Shown: piece by piece, positions 18,540 through 26,666 of the stretch
How the letters are laid out: every line of letters begins with the position of its first letter
Position numbering within the stretch: the stretch's first letter is position 1
Assembly: GCF_000739655.1 (NCBI RefSeq)
Contig: NZ_BATR01000171.1
Location: 1-64,000 of the forward strand
Reading direction: 5' to 3'
Length of the DNA stretch: 64,000 nt
DNA from: Verrucomicrobium sp. BvORR106
Lineage (GTDB): Bacteria > Verrucomicrobiota > Verrucomicrobiia > Verrucomicrobiales > Verrucomicrobiaceae
Made by a program: the position numbers and the translations under genes
Notes under the pieces: model-generated
What the model was told of the DNA's origin: nothing
Databases searched by the model: none
What the model saw: the letters and a program-made list of their open reading frames with translations, nothing else

Positions 18540-18607
18540 TCCTCGAAGAGGATCTGGCCACAAGCCAGACGTTGGCGAGCTTCCAGCGAGTCTACGGCGG
18601 TCTGGCT
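18540..18607 (+). repeat. noncoding hairpin element, copy 3 (rearranged)
   Basis: TCCTC-GAA-GAGGA (18540-18552) is followed by AGCCAGAC (18563-18570), the conserved loop core CGAGCTTCCAGCGAG, and GTCTGGCT (18600-18607), which pairs with AGCCAGAC. Relative to copies 1 and 2, the third small hairpin is missing and the ggcggtctggctgac tail now serves as the 3' arm. The outer pairing is nevertheless kept. Confidence 0.7.
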
Positions 18608-18672
18608 GACTGTTGGCCTTCAGACACCGTGGTATGCACATTTTTCCCGGCATGCCAGGCTCCACAACCACT

Positions 18673-19911
18673 TCACCCATCGAGACGTGGCAGTTCCTCC
18701 GGCTGTGACGGAGGGGGCAAATTTTCTGCTGCTGCTTCCGGAGACGGTGGTGGCGGCGGCACCGGCGCGACATCGTGACGATGGATCCACACACTCTGGG
18801 CCAGACCCATCATAAACATGCAGAGGGTGAGATAGATGCCTCCGTAGCTGGTGAAAGGCAGAGACTGCCCGGTGATGGGAAACATGCAAATGTTCATCGC
18901 CATGTTCTGCAAGGAGCAGACAAACAGCAAGGCCACCACTCCCACTACCAGCATCCGCCCCAGTTCATCTCGGGCGGTGTAGGCGACATGGATGCACAAC
19001 AGAAACAGAAGCAAAAAGAGCGTCATCTGCAACAGTCCACCCAAAAGGCCAAACTCCTCCACGATGACGGCAAAGATGAAGTCGTTGATCGCCTCGGTAG
19101 GAGTAAAATAAGTCCGGTGTACCGAGCGTCCCTCCACCTTGCTGGACAGCGGCCCCTTCCCTGTAAAGCCAGCCGATCCGACCGCCACCTTCAGCTTGTC
19201 GCTCATGTAGGCCTCTCCGCGCACCTCCAAGCTCGGACTGGTCATCATCTGGACCATGACGTCCACCCGCTTTTGCTGAAAGGGCTTGAGGCAGAAGTGA
19301 TACCACAAGGGCACCAGACATAGTCCAACTGCCAGCATCAAGACCAGATACCGACCACGAATGCTGGCCACCAGCAACATCAACACGAGGACCAGCCCCA
19401 TAGTCCAGGCAGCCCCCAAATCCGGCAGCCCATACAGCATCCTCACCGGAATCAGCGCGAGCACCACGACCAGCACGATGCGCAACCATTGGTACCGGAA
19501 CAAAGACACCGCTTGGTGCAAATGCCCCAGCCCAACAGCGAGAGCAACGGCCGTCATCGCCAAAGCAAGCTGTGGAGTGGAAAGGCTGCTAAAGCCCACG
19601 CTGATTGCGCTTCGCGCTCCGCATCCCTGAATATTCACATGGGATTGAAAGAGCAGTGCCCCCAGCCCTCCCGCATAAAGAAGCCAGCCGCCCCAGCGCA
19701 GCCACTTGTAGTCGATCAAGGCCGTGACCACCCAGATGGCAATCCCGAAGGCCAACCACCGCAATTGATCGCGCCACATGCCCGACAAATGGAGCCCCTC
19801 TCTAAACGAGGACGCATTATATATCGCCCACACGCCCCAAGCGATCAGGGCGAACAGGATGATGACCAGCAGCCAATGAAGACGGCAGAACTTGCGAAGG
19901 AGGATACGCAT
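18673..19911 (-). CDS. RodA/FtsW-family peptidoglycan glycosyltransferase, paralogue 1
   Basis: The protein has 412 residues from the ATG at 19911, where it begins to align with its neighbour (LLRKFCRLHW versus LFRKFLGLNW). It is a SEDS polytopic membrane protein with about ten hydrophobic helices. The family motif is present as FTPTEAINDFIFAVIVEEFG, with the acidic residue of NDF at the catalytic Asp position, and GQSLPFTSYGG near the C-terminus. RodA polymerises lipid II for side-wall growth. The C-terminal tail is Pro/Glu-rich (VPPPPPSPEAAAENLPP), probably cytoplasmic. No PBP2 or MreBCD gene lies nearby. The next gene upstream on the same strand is a close paralogue. Confidence 0.88.
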   Translation of the reverse strand: MRILLRKFCRLHWLLVIILFALIAWGVWAIYNASSFREGLHLSGMWRDQLRWLAFGIAIWVVTALIDYKWLRWGGWLLYAGGLGALLFQSHVNIQGCGARSAISVGFSSLSTPQLALAMTAVALAVGLGHLHQAVSLFRYQWLRIVLVVVLALIPVRMLYGLPDLGAAWTMGLVLVLMLLVASIRGRYLVLMLAVGLCLVPLWYHFCLKPFQQKRVDVMVQMMTSPSLEVRGEAYMSDKLKVAVGSAGFTGKGPLSSKVEGRSVHRTYFTPTEAINDFIFAVIVEEFGLLGGLLQMTLFLLLFLLCIHVAYTARDELGRMLVVGVVALLFVCSLQNMAMNICMFPITGQSLPFTSYGGIYLTLCMFMMGLAQSVWIHRHDVAPVPPPPPSPEAAAENLPPPSQPEELPRLDG

Positions 19912-20081
19912 GACGAATTCAGTGAAGCGGAAACTCATTCCACGCATCACTGGACCAACTCAGACTCAAGCGCCCCGTGAACGCTCAAAGCCAATTCACA
20001 TTGTTCGAATATGTCATGGGCGATCAGGCCTCGCCAACCACATCGGCCCTACCCGTCTTAAACGATCTTCCTTCAGTTCAA

Positions 20082-20136
20082 GTCTTGTGTCTTGTGTCTT
20101 GTGTCTTGAAGTCTTCTGTCTCCCGGCGAAGCCGGG
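20082..20136 (+). repeat. GTCT-type repeat ending in a GAA-triloop hairpin, copy 3
   Basis: Four GTCTTGTGTCTT-style units (20082-20118) run into CCCGGC-GAA-GCCGGG (20122-20136). The element sits between the two rodA-like genes, just after the stop of the upstream one. The hairpin uses the same GAA triloop as the other noncoding hairpins of the window. Confidence 0.7.
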
Positions 20137-20147
20137 TCCGGGTCAGA

Positions 20148-21344
20148 CTAAAACTCGTCCTGCTCTCCTTCTTCATCACGCCGGCCCTTCTTCTTGACCG
20201 GGGAAATGTTGCGGTGAATCCAGACGCTCTGAACCATGCCCATGAGGAACATGCAAACGATCAGGAACGTACCGCCGTAGCTGGTGAACGGCAGGGGCAA
20301 ACCGGTGATGGGCATCATGAGGATGTTCATCCCCATGTTCTGCATAGAGTGGGCAAATAGCATCCCCACAATCCCCACCACAATGAGCCTGCCTAGATTG
20401 TCCCGCGCATAGAAGGACACAAAGATGCACTGTAGCAATAGCATGGCCATGCCCACGATCTGGAGGAGGCCGCCCCGGAAGCCAAACTCCTCCACGATGA
20501 CGGAATAGATGAAGTCGTTGATCGCCTCCGTAGGGGTGTAGAACGTGCGATGCACCGAGCGGCCGTCCACTTTGACGGAAAGCGGCCCCTTCCCTTCGAA
20601 GCCCGCAGAGCCCACCGCGATCTTCACCTTGTCCGCCATGTAGGCTTCCCCCAGGGTGTCCACCTTCTTGTTCGCGAGCATGTTCACGAACACCTCCACA
20701 CGCTTCTTTTGGTAGGGCTTAAGACCAAAGAAGTAAGCGACAGGAAGGATACACATCACCCCCAAGAACAGTGTGATGAGGTACCTGAAGGGGATGCTCC
20801 CAACCAACAGCATCGCAATCACTACCGGCCCATAAACGGCCGCAGAACCGAGATCCGGCTCCTTCAAAACCATCGCCATCGGAACCCCTGCCAGCAGGCC
20901 TGACACTCCCAATCGGAGCCAATGATGGCGGAACACTGGGGCAATGCGATGCAAGTCCCCCAGAACGACTGCGAGTGAAACAATCGTTGCAACAATGGCC
21001 AACTGGGATGGCTGGAAGTCGACGAAGCCCAAGTCAAACTTACTCCGCGCTCCTTTGACATCGACACCGAAGAACTTCACTAGAACGAGACTCACGATCC
21101 CGGCCAAATACAGGATCCAACCGCCCCATCGCACCCACTTGTAGTCGATCAACGCCGCTATCCCGAACACCCCCAACCCCAACGCCCCCCACTGCACTTG
21201 GTTGCGCCAGATGGTGGAAAGATTCATCCCCTCACGGAAGGATGAGGCATTGTAGATCGCCCAAACGCCCCACACGATCAATGCGATCATGTTAAGCGCG
21301 AGGATCCAGTTAAGGCCGAGAAATTTGCGAAAAAGTGGGGTCAT
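20148..21344 (-). CDS. RodA/FtsW-family peptidoglycan glycosyltransferase, paralogue 2
   Basis: The protein has 398 residues from the ATG at 21344. It is a SEDS-family membrane protein and a clear tandem paralogue of the gene that follows it. It shares WGVWAIYNASSFREG, ADKVKIAVGSAGFEGKGPLS-like, RSVHRTFYTPTEAINDF and GLPLPFTSYGG. The Asp of the INDF motif is present. The tail is short and charged (VKKKGRRDEEGEQDEF), unlike the Pro-rich tail of paralogue 1. Its 5' leader consists almost wholly of the GTCT-type repeat at 21348-21387, so no Shine-Dalgarno sequence is visible. One copy may serve elongation and the other a specialised role; the sequence does not say which. Confidence 0.88.
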   Translation of the reverse strand: MTPLFRKFLGLNWILALNMIALIVWGVWAIYNASSFREGMNLSTIWRNQVQWGALGLGVFGIAALIDYKWVRWGGWILYLAGIVSLVLVKFFGVDVKGARSKFDLGFVDFQPSQLAIVATIVSLAVVLGDLHRIAPVFRHHWLRLGVSGLLAGVPMAMVLKEPDLGSAAVYGPVVIAMLLVGSIPFRYLITLFLGVMCILPVAYFFGLKPYQKKRVEVFVNMLANKKVDTLGEAYMADKVKIAVGSAGFEGKGPLSVKVDGRSVHRTFYTPTEAINDFIYSVIVEEFGFRGGLLQIVGMAMLLLQCIFVSFYARDNLGRLIVVGIVGMLFAHSMQNMGMNILMMPITGLPLPFTSYGGTFLIVCMFLMGMVQSVWIHRNISPVKKKGRRDEEGEQDEF

Positions 21345-21347
21345 ACA

Positions 21348-21529
21348 AAGACACAAGACTTGAAGACACAAGACGCAAGACTTGAAGCCTCACGCTCGCC
21401 ACCAGTTCACTAACTGGCGCAAACCGCTTTCAACCAAAATACACTTCCCGATCTCCAGGCCACGCACCATCGAATCGCGTTCGAATGGGGAATCAGGTCT
21501 TGTGTCTTGTGTCTTCAAGTCTTGTGTTT
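21348..21529. repeat. inverted pair of GTCT-type repeats, copies 4 and 5
   Basis: Bases 21348-21387 (minus orientation) and 21497-21529 (plus orientation) are GTCTTGTGTCTTCAAGTCTTGTGT-type repeats that face each other across 109 bp. The interior holds a small stem CCAGTT-CACT-AACTGG (21402-21417). The right copy contains the stop codon of the ABC ATPase gene and the left copy is the leader of the second rodA-like gene. Together they resemble a small element with terminal inverted repeats. No open frame is inside. Confidence 0.65.
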
Positions 21530-22316
21530 ACAGAGAAGGTACCGCCGCGAGGAGCTTTTTAGTGTACTCGTGATGTGGATCTTCACAGACCTGAGCCGCG
21601 GTGCCTTGTTCGACAATTTTTCCGCGGTGCATCACAATGATCTCATCGCTCATGTGCTCCACCACGGCGAGGTCGTGGGCGATGAAGAGATAGGTGAGTT
21701 TGAACTGCTCCTGCAGATCCTGCAGAAGATTGATGATCTGGGCCTGAACGCTCACATCCAGGGCGCTGACCGGCTCGTCACAGACCAGGAACTTGGGCTG
21801 CACGGCCAGAGCTCTGGCAATGCCGATGCGCTGACGCTGGCCACCGCTGAACTCATGCGGATAGCGCCACATGGCCTCCGCCGGCAGTCCCACACGCTCA
21901 AGCAATGCGGCCACCGTGTCCCGGCGCCCCGCCTTGTCCAGATGGCGGAAGTGAATGCGCAGGGGCTCCGCGATGATCTGCTCAATCGTCATGCGGGGAT
22001 TGAGCGAGCCGAACGGGTCTTGAAAGATCATCTGCATCTCCTTGCGATAGGGGCGAAACTCGCCCTCGCTCAGCGGAAGGATGTTCTTGTCCCGGTAGAT
22101 CACTTCTCCGCCCGTGGCGGGAATGAGCTTGAGCACCGCCCGGGCGATCGTGGATTTGCCACTGCCGCTCTCCCCCACCAGCCCCAAGGTGCCGCCTTCA
22201 GGGATGGAAAAGCTGACCTCATCCACCGCACGGATCTCATCCACTTTGCGGCGCAGGAACCCTGCATGCACAGGGAAGTGAATCTTGAGCTGGTTGACGC
22301 GAACGAGAGGAGTCAT
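21528..22316 (-). CDS. peptide-type ABC transporter ATP-binding protein (OppF/DppF-like)
   Basis: The protein has 262 residues from the ATG at 22316; a start at 22343 is possible. It has Walker A GESGSGKST, Q-loop MIFQDPFGSLNPRMT, signature EFSGGQRQRIGIARAL, Walker B FLVCDEPVSALD and the H-loop in LFIAHDLAVVEH. This pattern is typical of the second ATPase of oligopeptide or dipeptide importers. It ends right after HHEYTKKLLAAVPSL, without the Cys-containing oligo_HPY tail of full-length OppF. No permease, binding protein or partner ATPase is adjacent, so it is an orphan here. The stop codon lies within a GTCT-type repeat. Confidence 0.88.
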   Translation of the reverse strand: MTPLVRVNQLKIHFPVHAGFLRRKVDEIRAVDEVSFSIPEGGTLGLVGESGSGKSTIARAVLKLIPATGGEVIYRDKNILPLSEGEFRPYRKEMQMIFQDPFGSLNPRMTIEQIIAEPLRIHFRHLDKAGRRDTVAALLERVGLPAEAMWRYPHEFSGGQRQRIGIARALAVQPKFLVCDEPVSALDVSVQAQIINLLQDLQEQFKLTYLFIAHDLAVVEHMSDEIIVMHRGKIVEQGTAAQVCEDPHHEYTKKLLAAVPSL

Positions 22317-22405
22317 AAGCCGGGCGGGGCGAGTGTAGCACATGCCCCCCAGCGGGAAACTTCAAAAATCCAAAGTTCTTTTTGCCCCAGCTTTCGGCCG
22401 AGGGG

Positions 22406-25150
22406 CTAGCGCAGCGGACGGGTGATCCGCTTCCAAAAGAAGTCCAGCTCACCAGCCAACGAGGTCATCACTCCATGGAGATCGCCGCCTGGGGTGTTTT
22501 CCGTGTCCGTGAGGATCTGGTTCATGGCATAGAGACTGGCCAGACTGCGGTTGTCCAGGTGCACCACATCCAGATTCGCCCGCAAGGCGGAAGGGATGAC
22601 ATCCTGCTGAAGCAGCCCCGCCAAGGGAGCCGCCTCCAGATCCCCTTTAAAGACCAGCAGCTTGATCTGCGGAGAGGGCTGCCCGATCTGGCTCGCCGCC
22701 GCCGTGAGTTCCGCCACCCGTCCCACCACGAAGCTCGTCACCGTCTTCCAGTAGCGTTCGTCAGCAAAGTCCTCCAGACCGAAGATCATCTCCGCTCCCT
22801 GCAACCGCCATCGAGAGAGGGATCCTCCTCCCAGACCTGGCAGTTCAAGCTCGTCATAGGTCACAACAGGGAACCGCTTTCCTGCCACGCGCACAACATG
22901 GGCGATCATGGGCCAGTTGACCTTCAAGATCTGGTCACGTCCGAGGATCTGCTGGCGCAGAGCGCTGAATTGCTGTGGAAGGCTGCCCTTGCTTTCACTT
23001 CCAGTGGTTCCGTTCGCATGAACGGTTGCGGTCGAGACTGCCACCCCGCTGGCGGGCCCACCTGGAGGCATCAGGCGATGCTTGGAAGGCGACTCTTTGG
23101 CAGGTCCTGCCGGAGCGATCCTGACCTTTTGTGGCGACTTGGATCCCGCGTCTGGCAGGACGGTGGGTTCAGACGTCGCCCGCACCTTGGAGAGGAGTTG
23201 GCGCAGCCGCTCAAAGTTGTTTTCGGAGGACTCCGCTTGGGGCGGCGTTGGCGGAGGTGCCGCCACAGATCCCCCGTAGGGAGCGGACTCCACCGAGGCC
23301 GAAGGCGTCGCTCCAGTGGGCCCCTCTTGAGAAGCTTCCGATGCTGACGGCGCAGAGCCGAGCCCCCCTACCCCTGAACCACTGAACGCAGTGCCCGAAT
23401 CCGGCACCGGCGGGGACCATTTCGGCGCGGGGTCAGCGGGCGGGTTGGAAGCAGAACCAGGAGCCGCTTCGACTGATGGCCTCGGCGCAGGTGCTGGGGC
23501 GTGTTGCCCGTTGTCCGGGGTAAATGGGGAAAAGTACGCCGCCTTGACAGGAGGGCGCTCTATCGGGGGAGGCGGCAGAGCAGCGGGTGGCTCAGAGGGT
23601 TCATCCAACTCAGCCGCTGGGGCAGAGGCGGCGGGAGGCTCATCTTCCGGGACGAATGGGGACGGGGCATCCGGGGAGGGTTCCGCAAGCGGAAGGAAAG
23701 AGTTTTTCCGTTCGACCGGAGCTTGGGGGTGAACAACTTCCGTGATCGATCCGAGGGGACCAGCAGGTGCTGGCGCTCCCGCCAGACTCACCACCTGGCC
23801 ACCATGATCTTCCGCCAGGTGCTTGGCCAGGGCGGTGAGATCTTCTTCCGGTTCTTCCTCTATCTCCGGCAGAAAGGGAGAGCCCCCCAGCGCGGACTGC
23901 AAGCCGCCTACGTCCTCTAGGATCAAAGGCAGAGCATCGCCATCGGCCGGGCCGAGCGGCCCGGACTTGCTCGTCTCCGCAGCAGCGGAACGCAGCCATT
24001 TGCGCCACGCCTGGGCGGCGTGCCGCAGCATGCCACGGGTGGAGACGCTTCCCGTGGGCCGACCGAGGAAATAGCGGTCCAGATCCAGATATCCTAGAAA
24101 CTCTTCCCGATGGCGTTCCCCCACTCCCACCTTGGCCATACGTAGCTCAACGAGCTCGATCGCCTCTGCGGCATTGAGACCCGCCAGGGAGACATTGCGA
24201 GCATTGAGCCGGTCTTCCAGTGCACTCGGGAGCTGCCGACCAAAGGTCGTGTCCCACAGATCCTGGTTCATGCTCAGCACCACCCGCACACCGGGCAGAG
24301 AGGTCAGCTCCAGCGCCATCCGCGCCACGGAGACACCCGCCTCGGCATCACGATAAAGACCGTCCATGTGATCCGCCACCAGCACCACCGGCTTCCAGAT
24401 CACCACCAGCTTGAGGAATCGCACCAGCTGCTCCGGCCCTGCCACATCCATGCCTTCCGCCAGCGTCGCCAGATTGGCCGCCGTTGGTTGCTCCACGTAG
24501 TCAAACATGGCCCGCAGCCAGTCGGCCACCTCCGCCCGCCCTTCAAGGTAGGTCACCTCCGTCAGAGTAGCGTGCAGCTGGTCATAGTGTTTCCTGAACC
24601 ACTCGCCAATCACTTTGGCGGGACCGCTGTCGGAAAACAAGTTCATCGGATCCTGAGAGAGCACTCTCAGGGCCTGGCTCGGATCGGTGCTGGGAATGCG
24701 TCCCGTCTGAATGAGCCGCTTGAGCAAAGCTGCGTGCACCCCGCTGCACACGCGCTGTAGAAGATTGGGCTTCACCCCCGAGTAAGCGAGGTCGGCCACA
24801 ATGCCGCGACCGCAGCCTGCCCAGGTCATGCCATCCTCCGTCTGCCAGGGCAGGCTTGCCACCACCGCCTCAGACTGGAGCTTTTCCGCCACGCGGCCCA
24901 GCAAGTGGGTTTTGCCGTGGCCCGCTCTCGGAGCGCTCAGCAGGATGACGCGCCCCTCGTTTTCCAGGGCCCGCAGCTCTTCCAGCGCGGTCTCGTGAAT
25001 GGCCACCGCAGGTTCCCCCTCGCCTTCATGCCAGGTGGCACAAATGTCATTGCCAAACGGTTGCAGATTGGCCAGCGCCACCCGATCAGGATGGATAGCG
25101 GCTTTCGCAGTCGCAGTGACCTCCGAATGTGGGTTATTGGCAGGAATCAT
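22406..25150 (-). CDS. large P-loop NTPase with proline-rich middle (unknown role)
   Basis: The protein has 914 residues from the ATG at 25150; earlier in-frame starts exist. The N-terminal 400 residues look like a STAND/AAA-type ATPase. Walker A is APRAGHGKTHLL near residue 78, Walker B is VVLVADHMDGL near 255, and a sensor-like VVLSMNQDLWD follows. Residues about 420-700 are Pro/Ala-rich and probably disordered. The C-terminal 200 residues form a compact domain (FPVVTYDELELPGLGGGSL, FGLEDFADERYWKTVTSFVVGRV) that I do not recognise. There is no signal peptide or membrane helix. It may be a regulatory or scaffold ATPase. It lies 89 bp upstream of the ABC ATPase gene on the same strand. Confidence 0.75.
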   Translation of the reverse strand: MIPANNPHSEVTATAKAAIHPDRVALANLQPFGNDICATWHEGEGEPAVAIHETALEELRALENEGRVILLSAPRAGHGKTHLLGRVAEKLQSEAVVASLPWQTEDGMTWAGCGRGIVADLAYSGVKPNLLQRVCSGVHAALLKRLIQTGRIPSTDPSQALRVLSQDPMNLFSDSGPAKVIGEWFRKHYDQLHATLTEVTYLEGRAEVADWLRAMFDYVEQPTAANLATLAEGMDVAGPEQLVRFLKLVVIWKPVVLVADHMDGLYRDAEAGVSVARMALELTSLPGVRVVLSMNQDLWDTTFGRQLPSALEDRLNARNVSLAGLNAAEAIELVELRMAKVGVGERHREEFLGYLDLDRYFLGRPTGSVSTRGMLRHAAQAWRKWLRSAAAETSKSGPLGPADGDALPLILEDVGGLQSALGGSPFLPEIEEEPEEDLTALAKHLAEDHGGQVVSLAGAPAPAGPLGSITEVVHPQAPVERKNSFLPLAEPSPDAPSPFVPEDEPPAASAPAAELDEPSEPPAALPPPPIERPPVKAAYFSPFTPDNGQHAPAPAPRPSVEAAPGSASNPPADPAPKWSPPVPDSGTAFSGSGVGGLGSAPSASEASQEGPTGATPSASVESAPYGGSVAAPPPTPPQAESSENNFERLRQLLSKVRATSEPTVLPDAGSKSPQKVRIAPAGPAKESPSKHRLMPPGGPASGVAVSTATVHANGTTGSESKGSLPQQFSALRQQILGRDQILKVNWPMIAHVVRVAGKRFPVVTYDELELPGLGGGSLSRWRLQGAEMIFGLEDFADERYWKTVTSFVVGRVAELTAAASQIGQPSPQIKLLVFKGDLEAAPLAGLLQQDVIPSALRANLDVVHLDNRSLASLYAMNQILTDTENTPGGDLHGVMTSLAGELDFFWKRITRPLR

Positions 25151-25396
25151 GTTAACCCGAAATTCTAAATTGATTCGCAAAAGGGAGAGTTTCCGCATTC
25201 GCGGGATGAGCAATCAATACTATATTTGCCTTTCCACACAACACCGTTTTTACTAGAATTTCCAGAAGTTGCAAGCGGCTTCACCAGATTCTGACACTTT
25301 ACGAGTCACGAGAGACGAACAGTATTACATCCCCTCAGCGTGAAGCATGCCTTTGCCCTTTGCCAAGGCCACAACGTCGCTTAGATTCCCTGCCCC

Positions 25397-25909
25397 ATGA
25401 CCCTCCAACTGAATTATACCCACGCTTGGGCTTTTGGTATCGGCCTTTTCATTGGCCTGGCCCTCCTGTTCTCCGCGCTGCGCTCCCACTGGAAGACGGC
25501 CCGCGAACTGCGCCGCTTTAAGAAGATGCTCAATGACAAAATGGATCTCGAGTCCAAGCAGCAGACCGACCTGACTAAGGATCGCGACCGGCTGAAGGGC
25601 GAAAACGAGAACCTCCGCTTGCAGGTGGCCCGGCTCAACGACCGCCAAGACAACCGCGCGAACCGCGAGCTTGAGATCTACGCCCGCGCTGAGAAGCAGA
25701 TGAACATCAGCGCTCCTGGCTTCGCTCCCGCTTGGGAAATCGCCAAGGCAAACGCCCTGTCCTCCCTCAATGAAGAGGAGAAGGGCAACAGCTTCCCTCA
25801 GCGCATCTTCCGCAAGCTGGTGGGTGGCAACAATGCCGTCGCCCTGCCCGCAGAGGCAGCCTCCAAGGCGCAGAACACGAATCACAGCCACGTGGAATCC
25901 GCTGCTTGA
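25397..25909 (+). CDS. small membrane-anchored coiled-coil protein (unknown)
   Basis: The protein has 170 residues. A single hydrophobic helix (AFGIGLFIGLALLFSAL) near the N-terminus is followed by a charged coiled-coil stretch (residues about 32-85, many Lys, Asp, Arg and Leu) and a soluble tail rich in Ala and Ser. I do not recognise the family. The layout resembles small inner-membrane proteins with a cytoplasmic coiled coil. It is followed by a strong terminator, so it is probably transcribed alone. Confidence 0.7.
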   Translation: MTLQLNYTHAWAFGIGLFIGLALLFSALRSHWKTARELRRFKKMLNDKMDLESKQQTDLTKDRDRLKGENENLRLQVARLNDRQDNRANRELEIYARAEKQMNISAPGFAPAWEIAKANALSSLNEEEKGNSFPQRIFRKLVGGNNAVALPAEAASKAQNTNHSHVESAA

Positions 25910-25963
25910 TTTCGGGCTCGACCCGTTTCACAGAACGACTGGCCTTTGCGTCGGTTTTCTCCC

Positions 25964-25991
25964 GCCCTTCCGGCCCCCGGAAGGGCTTTTT
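25964..25991 (+). terminator. rho-independent terminator
   Basis: GCCCTTCCGG-CCC-CCGGAAGGGC forms a ten-base-pair GC-rich stem (25964-25986) and is followed by TTTTTATT. It ends transcription of the coiled-coil gene just before the HAD gene. Confidence 0.9.
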
Positions 25992-26014
25992 ATTCGTAAT
26001 CCTGAGCGATACCC

Positions 26015-26605
26015 ATGCTGCAACTCCCTGACCGCAAGTTCTCCGCCTACATCTTCGACTGCGACGGCACGCTCGTTGACTCCATGCCGCTCCACTACGT
26101 GTGCTGGATCGAGTCTCTCCGCCTCAACGGTGCGACCTATGCCTTTACAGAAGAGGAGTTCTACCACTTCGCCGGAGTGAAGGAGTACGACACGGTGGTC
26201 GTCCTGAACGGCTTGCACAAAGTCAACGTGGATCCCGATGCTGTGGTGCGAGTCAAAGCCGAGATGTTCGAGAAGCGCATTCCGGAAATCCAGCGGGTGA
26301 ATCCTGTGGCCGATCTGGCCCTTTCCTCCTTCGGCAAGCTGCCCATGGCCGTCGCCTCCGGCAGTGAGGAGCCGATCGTGCACGCCTGCCTGAAGCACAC
26401 CGGTCTGTTCCACCTGTTCCCGCACATCATCACGCCGATCAACGTGGAGCGGGGCAAGCCTGCCCCGGACATGTTCCTCCTCGCCGCAGAGCGCATGGGC
26501 GTGCCCCCGGAGGAGTGTCTGGTCTTTGAAGACGGGCGCAGCGGCCTGGAGGCGGCCAAAGCCGCTGGCATGGAAGCGGTCTTCATCCCGCGCACGCTCC
26601 GTTAA
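26015..26605 (+). CDS. HAD-superfamily phosphatase (beta-phosphoglucomutase/YqaB-like)
   Basis: The protein has 196 residues. Motif I is FDCDGTLVDSMPLHY with the nucleophile Asp and the acid/base Asp two residues later. Motif II is VASGSEE, motif III includes the Lys of GKPAPDMFL, and motif IV is VFEDGRSGLEAAKAAGM. A four-helix cap sits between motifs I and II, as in subfamily IA enzymes. Likely substrates are sugar phosphates such as fructose-1-phosphate or beta-glucose-1-phosphate, but the sequence does not define one. It is followed 62 bp later by the chelatase-like gene on the same strand. Confidence 0.88.
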   Translation: MLQLPDRKFSAYIFDCDGTLVDSMPLHYVCWIESLRLNGATYAFTEEEFYHFAGVKEYDTVVVLNGLHKVNVDPDAVVRVKAEMFEKRIPEIQRVNPVADLALSSFGKLPMAVASGSEEPIVHACLKHTGLFHLFPHIITPINVERGKPAPDMFLLAAERMGVPPEECLVFEDGRSGLEAAKAAGMEAVFIPRTLR

Positions 26606-26666
26606 TCTGCCCCATTGGGACGAATCCGGGGAGGCCTCCCCGTTTCAGCACGTAATCTACTACAGC

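Larger units (their letters stand above)
17985..18672. repeat. hairpin-rich noncoding island
   Basis: A 688-bp gap without a supported gene is packed with inverted repeats. CTGCACGC/GCGTGCAG lies at 18022-18046. The three-hairpin element, copy 2, is on the minus strand at 18106-18200. A long stem TTCCTTGG...CCAAGGAA with inner GCCACCCC/GGGGTGGC spans 18223-18271. TGAGGC-ACCC-GCCTCA lies at 18278-18293 and GATCCCA-GTA-TGGGATC at 18302-18318. The long-loop hairpin lies at 18329-18367. A 14-bp stem with one G:T pair lies at 18452-18465 with 18498-18511. The third element copy is at 18540-18607. GGAGGTTGC near 17989 also pairs with GCAACCTCC near 18119. Confidence 0.75.
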
